A stretch of DNA of 64,000 nucleotides from Sabulicella glaciei (GTDB lineage Bacteria > Pseudomonadota > Alphaproteobacteria > Acetobacterales > Acetobacteraceae), in the NCBI RefSeq assembly GCF_026183895.1, contig NZ_JAPFQI010000002.1, forward strand, positions 248,001-312,000, given 5' to 3'. The translations under genes were made by a program, and so were the position numbers. Below, in pieces: positions 24,429 to 33,819 of this stretch; the first letter of the stretch is position 1; each line of letters opens with the position of its first letter. The notes below the pieces were generated by a model that did not search any database, was not told the origin of the DNA, and was given only the letters and a program-made list of their open reading frames with translations.

Positions 24429-24626
24429 TCAGCCCTGTCCAGTCACCGTGGCGTCGTCGTCGCCTGGTGCGTCCTCTTCCTCGGCGGGGACGGCGTAGCG
24501 CTCGCCGAACCAGCGGGCGAGGTCCACCTGGCGGCAACGATCTGAGCAGAACGGGAAGGCGCTCCGCTCGCCAGGGCTGCGCCGGGCGGAGGGCTGGCCG
24601 CAGACCGGGCAGCGCGGATCAGGCAT
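24429..24626 (-). CDS. yacG: DNA gyrase inhibitor YacG
   Basis: 65 aa, the normal size. The treble-clef zinc finger is C6-P-V-C9-G and F-C27-S-D-R-C31, followed by D-L-A-R-W-F-G-E, all hallmark positions. E. coli YacG binds GyrB and blocks DNA binding. The acidic tail (A-E-E-E-D-A-P-G-D-D-D) is typical. The start overlaps the end of the RNase E/G gene by 8 nt, so it is translated together with it. Last gene of the maf operon before tRNA-Phe. Confidence 0.95.
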   Translation of the reverse strand: MPDPRCPVCGQPSARRSPGERSAFPFCSDRCRQVDLARWFGERYAVPAEEEDAPGDDDATVTGQG

Positions 24627-25680
24627 CGCTCACCTCTTCCAGGGACGCGTCACGCAGCACCAGGGGTCGGCCCGCGCGCGCGGCGAATTCCTCCAACGCG
24701 CCCGGCAGCGCGCGGATGGCATCCAGCACCGGAGCAGGGGCGGACAGGGCCAAAACACGGTGAGGGGCCGCCGCGGCTTCCCGCGCGGCAAGGCGGAGCA
24801 GCGCGAGGCCGCGCGCGAGGGGGCGGTCGGCCAGCACCTCGTGCAGCGGCGGGTGGATGCGGGCGCGCTTCATCTCGAACAAGCCCAGCGGCCCGAAGCC
24901 CAGCGCCTGCACCAGCCCGTCGCCGACCAGCGCCGAGCGGATCGCCGGCTCCAGCGCCCCCCGCGCCTTGAGCGACAGCCCCGCGAGGTCCAGCAGGATC
25001 GGCCCAGCCAGGTCGCGCAGCACAATCTGCCGCGTCAATTCCGGCAGGGCTTGGCGATTTGCCTCGCGCGGATCGGCGCCGCCCGAATCCACGTCCACCG
25101 CGGTCAGGGCGGGCAGGGGCGAGATGATGAGGCGCCCACCGCCCGGCAAAGGCGTCTCGGGCAGGGCGAGGGAATCGGCCTCGGACTCCAGTGCGTCGTC
25201 GAAGGCCGCACCGCCCGTGGCGCGCGGACCGAGTGCGGCGCGCAGCCGCGCCAGCTCCGCCGGGTCGTCCACCACCAGTGGCGCCGCAGGATGGGCGGCT
25301 GCCCAGCGCAGCGCCTGGTCCGGTCCGCGCTCCAGCAGCGCGAGAGGCCCGCTCGGGCGCTGCTTGACGCGCGCCGAGATGCGCAGCCCCTTGCCGCTCT
25401 GCGCCGCGCGGGTGACGCGCAGGGTCAGGATCGTGCCTTCGGGCGGCAGGCGCCGCCCCTCGCATTCGGATTCGGGCAGGAAGCCGCTTTCGCCACCCGG
25501 CAAGGCGACAAAGCCGCCCGCCAGCGCCGGCAGCCGCGACACGACGCGCCCGCGCAGCGTGTCGCCCACCCCGTCAGGGCGGGCCGGGCGCTCGACCCGG
25601 TAGCCGGCCAGCACCCCGTCCCGCAGCAGCGCCACGCGCCGCTCGCCGGGCGAGCGGGACACGCGGATCTCGACCGTCAC
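24619..25680 (-). CDS. Short ribonuclease E/G family protein
   Basis: 353 aa. The start is GTG 25680, overlapping the maf stop as GTGA. Features are an S1-like N-terminal part (about 45-95: D-T-L-R-G-R-V, G-G-F-V-A-L-P, S-G-F-L-P) and an RNase E/G catalytic part with T-A-V-D-V-D-S-G-G near 220 and I-L-L-D-L-A-G-L near 255, matching the two metal-binding aspartates. It is shorter than RNase G (about 490 aa) and lacks the C-P-x-C zinc-link that joins RNase E/G dimers. The short form next to yacG is common in this group. It likely acts in RNA maturation in the cytosol. Activity without the zinc-link is not assured. Confidence 0.85.
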   Translation of the reverse strand: MTVEIRVSRSPGERRVALLRDGVLAGYRVERPARPDGVGDTLRGRVVSRLPALAGGFVALPGGESGFLPESECEGRRLPPEGTILTLRVTRAAQSGKGLRISARVKQRPSGPLALLERGPDQALRWAAAHPAAPLVVDDPAELARLRAALGPRATGGAAFDDALESEADSLALPETPLPGGGRLIISPLPALTAVDVDSGGADPREANRQALPELTRQIVLRDLAGPILLDLAGLSLKARGALEPAIRSALVGDGLVQALGFGPLGLFEMKRARIHPPLHEVLADRPLARGLALLRLAAREAAAAPHRVLALSAPAPVLDAIRALPGALEEFAARAGRPLVLRDASLEEVSDA

Positions 25681-26252
25681 GGGCGTAGCCAGCCGCAGCC
25701 GCGCAGAAGCTGGGTCGTCTCGAAAAGGGGGAGACCGACGACGTTGGAATGGCTGCCGGACAGGAACCGGACGAACGTCTCCGCCCGGCCCTGGATGGCA
25801 TAGCCGCCGGCCTTGCCCTGCCATTCGCCGCTTTCGAGATAGGCCTCGACCTGCTGCGACGTCAGCCGCTGGAAGGCAACCACGGACACGACGAGACGCG
25901 TGCCGATGCTGCCATCGGGCCGGCGCAGCGCCACGCCGGTGTGGACGCGGTGCCGCCGCCCGGAGAGGAGTTCGAGGAAGCGCCGCGCCTCCTCGCGATC
26001 GGTCGGCTTCCCGAGGATGCGGCGTCCCACGCCGACCACCGTGTCGGCAGCCAGCACCAGGGCGCCCGGCGCATCCACTGCCTCGGCCTTCAGGCGGGCC
26101 AGGCGGGCGGCCAGTTGGCGCGGCAATTCCTTGCGGCCCGGCGTCTCGTCCAGCTCGGTCGGCGCCACGCGGTCGGGCACGATGCCGATCCGCGCCAGCA
26201 GCTCGAGGCGGCGCGGGCTGGCGGAGGCGAGGATGAGGAGGGGATGGTCCAT
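25677..26252 (-). CDS. maf: Maf family nucleotide pyrophosphatase
   Basis: 191 aa, full length. It begins L-I-L-A-S-A-S-P-R-R-L-E-L-L with the family S-x-S-P-R-R motif, has a central A-A-D-T-V-V (catalytic Asp region) and K-P-T-D-R-E-E-A, and ends with V-V-G-L-P-L-F-E-T. Maf proteins hydrolyse non-canonical or modified NTPs (dTTP/UTP, m7GTP or pseudouridine triphosphate) to monophosphates and link to septum control. The next gene starts within its stop codon, so expression is coupled. It is 37 nt downstream of infA. Confidence 0.95.
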   Translation of the reverse strand: MDHPLLILASASPRRLELLARIGIVPDRVAPTELDETPGRKELPRQLAARLARLKAEAVDAPGALVLAADTVVGVGRRILGKPTDREEARRFLELLSGRRHRVHTGVALRRPDGSIGTRLVVSVVAFQRLTSQQVEAYLESGEWQGKAGGYAIQGRAETFVRFLSGSHSNVVGLPLFETTQLLRGCGWLRP

Positions 26253-26289
26253 GGCCCTTCCGTCGGCCGGTGGCCGGGACGGGCCGGCG

Positions 26290-26508
26290 TTACTTGAAGC
26301 GGAAGGTGATGCGGCCCTTGGTGAGGTCGTAGGGCGTCATCTCCACGTTCACGCGATCCCCCGCGAGGACGCGAATGCGGTTCTTGCGCATCTTCCCCGA
26401 AGTGTGGGCCAGCACCATGTGGTCGTTGTCGAGCTTCACGCGAAACATCGCATTGGGCAGCAGCTCGACCACTTGGCCGCTGAACTCGATCATATCCTCT
26501 TTCGACAT
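26290..26508 (-). CDS. infA: Translation initiation factor IF-1
   Basis: 72 aa, exactly the family length when started at [15 protein letters not shown]; the frame is open 10 codons further up, but AAAGGG precedes this ATG. The S1/OB fold is clear: [44 protein letters not shown]. It blocks the A site during initiation. It lies in the infA-maf-RNase-yacG group, a known alphaproteobacterial arrangement. A 7-bp hairpin lies just upstream. Confidence 0.98.
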   Translation of the reverse strand: MSKEDMIEFSGQVVELLPNAMFRVKLDNDHMVLAHTSGKMRKNRIRVLAGDRVNVEMTPYDLTKGRITFRFK

Positions 26509-26531
26509 CAGATCCCTTTGGCTGGGCTTGG

Positions 26532-26549
26532 GGCGCAAGGATTTGCGCC
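26532..26549 (-). promoter_or_regulatory. Stem-loop in the infA leader
   Basis: GGCGCAA-ATCC-TTGCGCC on the infA strand is a perfect 7-bp stem with a four-base loop, ending 24 nt before the infA ATG. It has no U-tract, so it is not a typical terminator; it could influence infA translation or stabilise the mRNA 5' end. Its function is unknown. Confidence 0.4.
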
Positions 26550-26623
26550 GCGGTCAAGCCCCCGGCGCCGGCGTGGCTGAAATGCGCCTCGCGCGGCGTG
26601 AAGTCAAGTTTATGGGGCCAGTC

Positions 26624-27913
26624 TCAGCCGAGGCGCAGGGCCACGCTGCGCGCATGGGCGTCCAGCCCCTCCGCCTCGGCCAGGGCGACGGCGGCCGGGC
26701 CGATGCGGCGCAGCCCCTCGGCGTCGCACTCCACCCAGGTGGTGCGCTTCAGGAAGTCGAACACCGAAAGCCCGGAGGCGAAGCGGCTGGTGCGGCCGGT
26801 GGGCAGGACGTGGTTCGGCCCGGCCACGTAGTCGCCGATCGCTTCGGGCGTGTGGCGCCCCAGGAAGGCGGCGCCGGCATGGCGGATGCGGACCAGGAGG
26901 GCGCGCGGGTCGTCGACCATCACCTGAAGGTGCTCGGGCGCGAGGCGGTTGGTGAGTTCCACGGCCTCCTCCCAGTCGCGCGTGACGATGACCGCGCCGT
27001 GGCGGCGCCAGGATTCGCCGGCGATGGCGGCGCGGGGCAGTTCCCTCAGCGCGGCCTCGACGGCGGAAGCGACCGCGTCGGCGAAGCCGGGGTCGGTGGT
27101 GACGAGGATGCTTTGCGCCGCCTCGTCGTGCTCGGCCTGGGCCAGCAGGTCCATGGCGGCATGGGCGGGGTCGTTCGCCCCGTCGGCCAGCACCACCACC
27201 TCGGAGGGGCCGGCGATGGAATCGATGCCCACCCGGCCGAAGACCTGGCGCTTCGCCTCGGCCACATAGGCGTTGCCCGGGCCCACGATGCGGTCCACCG
27301 GGGCCAGGCTTTCCGTCCCCCAGGCGAGGGCGGCCACAGCCTGCGCGCCGCCGATGCGCCAGATCTCCTCCACCCCGGCGCGGCGGGCGGCGGCCAGCAC
27401 CAGCGGGTTCAGCGCCCCGCCCGGGGCCGGCACCGCCATGGCGATGCGCCCCACCCCAGCGGCGCGCGCCGGCAGGGCGTTCATCAAGACGGAGGAGGGG
27501 TAGGCCGCCTTGCCGCCGGGCACGTAGATCCCCACCGCGTCCAGCGGCGTCCAGCGCATGCCGAGCGCCACCCCATCCTCGCCCGGCATCTCCAGATCGG
27601 CAGGAAGCTGGGCGCGATGGAAAGCCTCGATGCGACGCGCCGCCACTTCCAGCGCCTCCAGCAGGGGCGCGGGGAGCGTGGCGCAGGCCTGCTCGATCTC
27701 CCCGGCGGAAACGCGCAGCGCGCCTGGACCGTCCGGCATCCAGCCATCGAGCCGTGCGGTCTGGCGCAGCAGCGCCGCGTCGCCCTCCGCCTTCACCTCG
27801 GCGATGATGGCGGACACGGCGGCGTCCACCCGCGCGGTGACGTTGCGCCCATCCTCCAGCAGCACGGCGAAGGCGGCGGCGAAGCCCGGATCGGCGGTGT
27901 TCAGGCGATGCAT
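26624..27913 (-). CDS. hisD: Histidinol dehydrogenase
   Basis: 429 aa, full length. It catalyses the last two steps of histidine synthesis (L-histidinol to L-histidine with two NAD). Visible family segments are G-P-G-N-A-Y-V-A-E-A-K-R near residue 210, the nucleotide and Zn region I-A-G-P-S-E-V-V-V-L-A, the catalytic Q-A-E-H-D-E near 263, and the end H-T-P-E-A-I-G-D-Y-V-A-G-P-N-H-V-L-P-T-G. The start overlaps hisG by 13 nt, so the two are coupled. It is the last his gene here; the other his genes must lie elsewhere. Confidence 0.97.
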   Translation of the reverse strand: MHRLNTADPGFAAAFAVLLEDGRNVTARVDAAVSAIIAEVKAEGDAALLRQTARLDGWMPDGPGALRVSAGEIEQACATLPAPLLEALEVAARRIEAFHRAQLPADLEMPGEDGVALGMRWTPLDAVGIYVPGGKAAYPSSVLMNALPARAAGVGRIAMAVPAPGGALNPLVLAAARRAGVEEIWRIGGAQAVAALAWGTESLAPVDRIVGPGNAYVAEAKRQVFGRVGIDSIAGPSEVVVLADGANDPAHAAMDLLAQAEHDEAAQSILVTTDPGFADAVASAVEAALRELPRAAIAGESWRRHGAVIVTRDWEEAVELTNRLAPEHLQVMVDDPRALLVRIRHAGAAFLGRHTPEAIGDYVAGPNHVLPTGRTSRFASGLSVFDFLKRTTWVECDAEGLRRIGPAAVALAEAEGLDAHARSVALRLG

Positions 27914-28556
27914 GACAGCCCTTCCCGGAAGCGCGCGACCCAGGCGGCGATCTCCTCCGGCCGGGTCTTCAGCGCGGTGCGGTTGACGATGAGGCGCGAG
28001 GAAACGGGCGCGATCACCTCCGTCTCCACCAACCCGTTCGCCTTCAGGGTGGAGCCGGTCTGCACCAGGTCCACGATGACGCGCGCGAGGCCGAGAGAGG
28101 GCGCGAGTTCCATCGCGCCGTTCAGGTGCACCACCTCGGCCTGGATGCCGCGCGCGGCGAAGTGGCGGCGCGCGATGTTGGGATACTTGGTGGCCACCGA
28201 GACGCGCGACCAGCGCGAAGGGTCGTCCCGCCCCGCCGTCTCCGCCGCCTCGGCCACGGACACCCGGCAGGCGCCGATGCGCAGGTCGAGCGGCGCGTAG
28301 ATCTGGTCCGTCTCGTACTCCATCAGCACGTCGCCGCCGCAGACGCCGATCTGCGCCCCGCCATGCGCCACGAAGGCCGCGACGTCGAAGGGCCTGACCC
28401 GCACCACGTCCAGGTCGGGATGGTCGGTGCCGAAGCGCAGGCGGCGGCTGTCCTCGTCGGAAAAATCCACGTCCGGCCGGATGCCCGCGCCGTCCAGCAC
28501 GGGGCCGAGTTCCTTCAGGATGCGCCCCTTGGGCAGCGCCAGCACAAGGCCCGTCA

Positions 28557-28557
<1 letters not shown>
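27901..28557 (-). CDS. hisG: ATP phosphoribosyltransferase, short form
   Basis: 218 aa. It starts M-T-G-L-V-L-A-L-P-K-G-R-I-L and carries R-P-F-D-V-A-A-F-V-A-H-G-G-A-Q-I-G, R-V-S-V-A-T-K-Y-P, and the PRPP loop D-L-V-Q-T-G-S-T-L near 170. The first committed, feedback-controlled step of histidine synthesis. The length is that of the short form, which lacks the C-terminal regulatory domain and in known cases works with HisZ; no hisZ is in this window. The start overlaps the murA stop (TGATG) and the 3' end overlaps hisD, so murA-hisG-hisD are co-translated. Confidence 0.97.
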
Positions 28558-29819
<1,262 letters not shown>

Positions 29820-29834
29820 CGTCTAATGCCCGCT

Positions 29835-30389
29835 CTAAAGCCGCGGCAGGGCAACGCCCCGCTGCCCCATGTATTTCCCGGCGCGGTCGGCGTAGCTGAT
29901 TTCGGGCGCCGACTCTCCCTTCAGGAACAGGAACTGGCAGATGCCTTCGTTCGCATAGACCTTGGCGGGCAGGGGGGTGGTGTTGCTGATCTCGATCGTC
30001 ACCTGGCCTTCCCATTCCGGCTCCAGCGGGGTGACGTTCACGATCAGCCCGCAGCGCGCATAGGTGGACTTGCCTAGGCAGATCACCAGCACGTCGCGCG
30101 GGATGCGGAACCACTCCACCGTGTGGGTCAGCACGAAGGAATTGGGCGGGATGATGCAGACCGGCCCCTTGCGTGACACGAAGCCCGTCTCGCTGAAGTT
30201 CTTGGGGTCCACCACCGCGTTGTCCACGTTGGTGAACACCTTGAACTCGTCCGCCGCGCGCGCGTCGTAGCCATAGGAGGAAAGGCCGAAGGAGATCACG
30301 CCTTCGCGCTTCTGCGCCTCGACGAAGGGCTCGATCATGCCGTGCTCCGTCGCCATGCGGCGGATCCAGTGGTCGGGCATGATGGGCAT
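29835..30389 (-). CDS. dcd: dCTP deaminase
   Basis: 184 aa, trimeric dUTPase-fold family. It starts [12 protein letters not shown] and has [12 protein letters not shown], the nucleotide region [22 protein letters not shown] and the end [13 protein letters not shown]. It makes dUTP (or dUMP) for dTMP synthesis. It directly follows the 61-aa gene (stop and start abut) and precedes murA by 15 nt, so it lies in the long leftward operon. Confidence 0.96.
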   Translation of the reverse strand: MPIMPDHWIRRMATEHGMIEPFVEAQKREGVISFGLSSYGYDARAADEFKVFTNVDNAVVDPKNFSETGFVSRKGPVCIIPPNSFVLTHTVEWFRIPRDVLVICLGKSTYARCGLIVNVTPLEPEWEGQVTIEISNTTPLPAKVYANEGICQFLFLKGESAPEISYADRAGKYMGQRGVALPRL

Positions 30390-30575
30390 TCAGTCGTCCT
30401 TCGGGGGCGTCGGGTCCGTATCGGCCGGGGGATTACCCCCTTCCGGGGGTTGCCGTCCATCGGAGGGCGAGTCTGCTTCCGCCGCCCGCGCGCGGGACTG
30501 GGCCTTGCGGCGGCGCAGGTTCTCGCGCAGCGCCGCGGCCAGCCGGGCCTCGCGCTCTAGGTCGCGGGAAGGCAC
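30390..30575 (-). CDS. Small polar protein of unknown function
   Basis: 61 aa from GTG 30575. It begins P-S-R-D-L-E-R-E-A-R-L-A-A-A-L-R-E-N-L-R-R-R-K-A as a strongly basic helix and ends in a disordered, acidic-proline tail (P-P-A-D-T-D-P-T-P-P-K-D-D). The start lies within the last 19 nt of the methyltransferase gene and the stop abuts dcd, so its position favours a real gene. The R-E-N-L-R-R-R-K pattern is common in small alphaproteobacterial hypothetical proteins. No function can be assigned. Confidence 0.6.
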   Translation of the reverse strand: MPSRDLEREARLAAALRENLRRRKAQSRARAAEADSPSDGRQPPEGGNPPADTDPTPPKDD

Positions 30576-31432
30576 AGCACGTCCTCATGACCGACCGTCG
30601 CGGCGAGGCGGCCGCGCGCGGCCTGCTCCAGCCGCGCCGCGCGCCACGCCTCCACCCTGGCCCAGTCGCGCCTCTCATGAGCCAGCGCGGCCTCGGCATG
30701 GCCGGCGGCCAGCGTCCCGGCCATCTCCCCCTCACGCCGGTGGATGCGCCAGGGCGAGGCGGCGCGGTGCACCGCATAGCCGTGGCGCGCGAAGGCGCGG
30801 GCGATGGCGGCCGGGGCGGCGGGACCCAGGGCCGGGCCGCCGAAGCCCTTGGCGCGGCGCTGGTCGCGGGCGAAGCCGCGCGCCACCAGCGCGTCCGCCA
30901 CGTGGGGCGGGGCGAAGCGCTCACGCCCCGAGACGTTCAGCGCGGCGTAGAAGGGCAGGCGCCGCGCTGCCAGCGCCGCGGCCAGCCGCTCCAGCCACGC
31001 CTCGGAGACGAGGTCGCACAGGGCGGAGCAGGTGACGGCCTGGACCTTGTCCAGCGGCAGGCCGTGCGGTGCCTCGGCGAGGTCGCACAGCACGCCCTCG
31101 ATCCGCCATGCCCCGGCGGGGGCATGGACCAGCAGCGCCTTGCGGCCGGGCCAGGTCGCGGCCCAGCCCATCTCCCACGCCGCCTCCTGCATCGTGTCGA
31201 AGGCGCGGGCCATCAGCTCGGGGTCGGCGTCGGCCAGGGTCCAGCCTTGCGGCTTGCGGATGAAGTGGGCCAGCCAGCGCGTCAGGCTCCCGGTCCCCGC
31301 GCCCAGGTCCAGCAGATGCGGCCGCGACGCGCGAATGTGCGCGGCCAGGATGCGCGCCAGCCCCTCGTCCCGCGCAGCGGCGTCGAAGGGCTCGCGCAGC
31401 GCCAGCCAGTCGCCGTCGAAGCCTTCAGCCAT
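30557..31432 (-). CDS. Class I SAM-dependent methyltransferase
   Basis: 291 aa. Motif I is L-L-D-L-G-A-G-T-G-S-L near residue 41, the acidic post-I strand is T-L-A-D-A-D-P-E-L near 67, and motif IV-like V-Q-A-V-T-C-S-A-L near 136. It then has a cap-like C-terminal part with several R-R motifs. The start overlaps the glycosyltransferase end by 8 nt. It belongs to the five-gene pterin-like cassette and probably methylates the small-molecule product, although acceptor and atom are unknown. A few residues (W-L-E-R-L, F-Y-A-A-L-N-V) are typical of methyltransferases next to RibD/PTPS-like genes in Alphaproteobacteria. Confidence 0.85.
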   Translation of the reverse strand: MAEGFDGDWLALREPFDAAARDEGLARILAAHIRASRPHLLDLGAGTGSLTRWLAHFIRKPQGWTLADADPELMARAFDTMQEAAWEMGWAATWPGRKALLVHAPAGAWRIEGVLCDLAEAPHGLPLDKVQAVTCSALCDLVSEAWLERLAAALAARRLPFYAALNVSGRERFAPPHVADALVARGFARDQRRAKGFGGPALGPAAPAAIARAFARHGYAVHRAASPWRIHRREGEMAGTLAAGHAEAALAHERRDWARVEAWRAARLEQAARGRLAATVGHEDVLCLPAT

Positions 31433-32453
31433 GCCCGGCCTTCCGCAATTCCTCCGCGAAGAGGGCGGCGCGATCCTCCCAGCGCGGCAGGCGCTGCCCG
31501 GCCCGCCAGGAGGCATGGCCCATCTGGGTGCGCAGGTCGGGATCCATGATGACGCGGCGCAGCCCGCGCGACAGGCTGTCGTGGTTGCCCGGCGGCGCCA
31601 CGATGGCCGCGCCCGGGCCCACCACCTCGGCGATGGCGCCGCCGGTGCAGATGGCGAGGGGCAGGCCACGCGCCTGGGCCTCGGCCGCCGCCATGCCGTA
31701 GCCCTCGTGGTGCGTCGCCAGGGCGAAGATGTCGGCGGACTGGTATTCCGCTTCCAGCGAGTCGCCGCCCAGCGCGCCCAGAAAGGAAACGCGGCCCTCC
31801 AGCCCCAACTCCTCCACCAGCGCGCGCAGCGTCCGGGCATGGACCGGATCGGATTCCGGCCCGGCGATCCGCAGCTCCCAGTCGAGGTCGCAAAGGCGGC
31901 CCAGGGCGCGCAGCAGCACGTCATGCCCCTTACGCGGGATGATCGAGCCGACGGCGAGGATGCGCGCCCGCTCGCCGCCGCTGCCTGGGGCGCGGGCAGC
32001 CGGGTCGGTGCCCGGCTCCACAACCCCCACGCGGTCCGGATCGGCGCCCAGGGCAGGCAGGCCGCGTGCCGTGAGGGGCGAGGTGGCGACGAGCCGCGCC
32101 AGCGCCGCGAAAAGCGGTCGCTCCAGCCGTTCCTGCACCGCCTTGTCCACCCCCGGCTCCAGGGAGGTCGGGTGGTGGATGAGCCCCACGGCGCGGCGCA
32201 GCGCGGGGGCAGCGGGGTCGAAACCCGGCAGGCCCAGCCCGTCGATCACCGCCGCCTCGCCGGGCTCCAGCGCGGCCAGCGCCTCGGCCGCCGAGCGACG
32301 CGCTGTGTCGTCGGGGGCGGGGAAGCGCCCCTCCAGCTCCAGCACGCGGATCTCGTGGCCCAGCATCCGCAGCCCTTCGAGGAGGCGGCGGTCGTAGATG
32401 TAGCCGCCCGAGGTGGCGCTGAGCGGGCCGGGGACGAGCAGGGCGATGCGCAT
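31425..32453 (-). CDS. Glycosyltransferase family 4 protein
   Basis: 342 aa, GT-B fold. The N-terminal domain begins R-I-A-L-L-V-P-G-P-L-S-A-T-S-G-G-Y with the family acceptor loop. The C-terminal domain has I-L-A-V-G-S-I-I-P-R-K-G-H-D near 170, L-R-I-A-G-P-E-S near 197 and the nucleotide-sugar motif T-H-H-E-G-Y-G-M-A-A-A-E-A near 250 (E-x7-E type). It lies inside the pterin-like cassette and is coupled at both ends (TGATG with PTPS, 8-nt overlap with the methyltransferase). This suggests that it glycosylates the pathway product and not a cell-surface polysaccharide. Donor sugar unknown. Confidence 0.88.
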   Translation of the reverse strand: MRIALLVPGPLSATSGGYIYDRRLLEGLRMLGHEIRVLELEGRFPAPDDTARRSAAEALAALEPGEAAVIDGLGLPGFDPAAPALRRAVGLIHHPTSLEPGVDKAVQERLERPLFAALARLVATSPLTARGLPALGADPDRVGVVEPGTDPAARAPGSGGERARILAVGSIIPRKGHDVLLRALGRLCDLDWELRIAGPESDPVHARTLRALVEELGLEGRVSFLGALGGDSLEAEYQSADIFALATHHEGYGMAAAEAQARGLPLAICTGGAIAEVVGPGAAIVAPPGNHDSLSRGLRRVIMDPDLRTQMGHASWRAGQRLPRWEDRAALFAEELRKAGHG

Positions 32454-32854
32454 CACGCCACCGCCGCCTCGTAGGCCGCCCAGGCGACGTGGCTTTCGCG
32501 CAGCAGCACCTTGATCGCCGTCACCCCTGTGCCGCCCGCACCGAGCCGCCCGTCGCGGCAGGCGGCGGAAAGCAGCCCGTGGATGTGGAAGGCCAGATGC
32601 TCCGTCGTGGTGTTCTGCCCGGCGAAGGCGGGCTCCTCGTCCAGGTTGCGGTAGTCAAGCGCGGCGAGGATCTTGCGCAGCTCGTCCTTCGCCAGGCCGA
32701 TATCCACCAGCAGGTTGGCGTGGTCCAGGCGCGGGGCGCGGAACTCCGCCTCCACCACGAAGGTCGCGCCGTGCAGCCTTTGCGCCGGGCCGAACTCGGC
32801 GCCGCGAAAGGAATGCGCGACCATGATGTGGTCCACGACCGTCAGGCTGAACAT
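32453..32854 (-). CDS. Divergent 6-pyruvoyl-tetrahydropterin synthase-like protein
   Basis: 133 aa, T-fold of the PTPS/QueD family. It keeps the first zinc histidine (V-A-H14-S-F) and the second (L-H28-G), but the third, normally in H-G-H-N, is Ala30. The catalytic cysteine before that motif is replaced (G-P-A-Q-R), and the catalytic D-H of the L-D-H-x-N-L motif is D-Y (L-D-Y-R-N-L-D). The substrate-region motifs N-T-T-T-E-H-L-A and I-K-V-L-L-R-E-S remain. So the fold and pterin site are kept but the normal lyase/phosphate-eliminating chemistry is unlikely. ATG 32854 overlaps the dehydrogenase stop. Its role in the cassette is unknown. Confidence 0.82.
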   Translation of the reverse strand: MFSLTVVDHIMVAHSFRGAEFGPAQRLHGATFVVEAEFRAPRLDHANLLVDIGLAKDELRKILAALDYRNLDEEPAFAGQNTTTEHLAFHIHGLLSAACRDGRLGAGGTGVTAIKVLLRESHVAWAAYEAAVA

Positions 32855-33819
32855 CAGGCGGGGTCTCCAAAGAGGATGACGGGGCAAAGCGGCTGGGGCG
32901 CGCCCGGTGGCGGTTCGAGTAGGACGCCGATGCGGTCGGGCAATTCGGCGAAGGGCACCATGGGGCCGAGCAGCGCGTCGAGGCGCCCGTCATCCAGCAG
33001 GGAAAGCGCCAGCGCCATGCGTTCCGCATGGCTGCGCCGGCCGCGCATCGCGGGCGACACGCTGCCCACCTGGGTGGAGACGAGACGCAGCCGGCGCTGG
33101 TGGAAGCGCGCGCCCAGCGGCAGGGCGGGCTCCGCGTCGCCGAACCAGGAAGCCTCGACGATGCGCGCCTCGAAGGCGGCGCGCTCCAGCGCGAGGCGCA
33201 GCCCCGCCTCGCTGCCGCTGCAATGGAGGATGAGTTCCTGCTCGTCCGGCGCCTCTTCCGGTGCGGCGAAACGCGCACCGAAGGACTCCGCAACGGCGCG
33301 GCGGGACGGGTCGCGGTCGGTGACGGAAACGGCGAGGCCGGGGATGCGCGCCAGCAGGAAGGCGCAAAGCAGCCCGACCACCCCCGCGCCGACCACCAGC
33401 GCCCGCTCGCCCGGCAGGGGGGCCGCGTCCCAGACCGCGTTCAGCGCCGTTTCCATGTTGGCGCCGAGCACGGCGCGGGGCGTCGGCACCGCATCCGGCA
33501 CGGGGGCGCAGAGCGAGGAGGGCAGGGCGAAGCGCTCCTGATGCGGGTGCAGGCAGAAGAGGCGCCGCCCATCCGCCGCCTCGCCCACCACGCAGTAGCC
33601 GTATTTCACCGGGAAGGGGAACTCGCCTTCCTGCATCGGCCCGCGCATCGCCGCGTGCTGCGACGGCGCCACGCGGCCGCGATGCACCAGCCGTTCCGTC
33701 CCGCGCGAAAGGGCGGAGGCGAGGGCGCGCACCACGATCTCGCCCTCGCGCGGTTCGGGTTCGGGCGCGGGGCGAAGCTCCGCCACGCCCGCGGCGACGT
33801 GCCACAGGGCGCGGTTCAC
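32854..33819 (-). CDS. MDR-family dehydrogenase, zinc-ligand-poor, BchC-like
   Basis: 321 aa, medium-chain dehydrogenase/reductase fold. The N-terminal domain has A-L-S-R-G-T-E-R-L-V-H-R-G-R in place of the usual C-x-S-D zinc site, then Y-G-Y-C-V-V-G-E. The Rossmann part is A-L-V-V-G-A-G-V-V-G-L-L near residue 140, then S-V-T-D-R-D-P-S-R-R. The S-R-G-T-E segment resembles BchC-type enzymes. A structural four-Cys zinc lobe is absent. It likely reduces or oxidises an alcohol/ketone side chain of the cassette's product with NAD(P). Start ATGA-overlaps the reductase gene before; end overlaps PTPS. Confidence 0.85.
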   Translation of the reverse strand: MNRALWHVAAGVAELRPAPEPEPREGEIVVRALASALSRGTERLVHRGRVAPSQHAAMRGPMQEGEFPFPVKYGYCVVGEAADGRRLFCLHPHQERFALPSSLCAPVPDAVPTPRAVLGANMETALNAVWDAAPLPGERALVVGAGVVGLLCAFLLARIPGLAVSVTDRDPSRRAVAESFGARFAAPEEAPDEQELILHCSGSEAGLRLALERAAFEARIVEASWFGDAEPALPLGARFHQRRLRLVSTQVGSVSPAMRGRRSHAERMALALSLLDDGRLDALLGPMVPFAELPDRIGVLLEPPPGAPQPLCPVILFGDPA

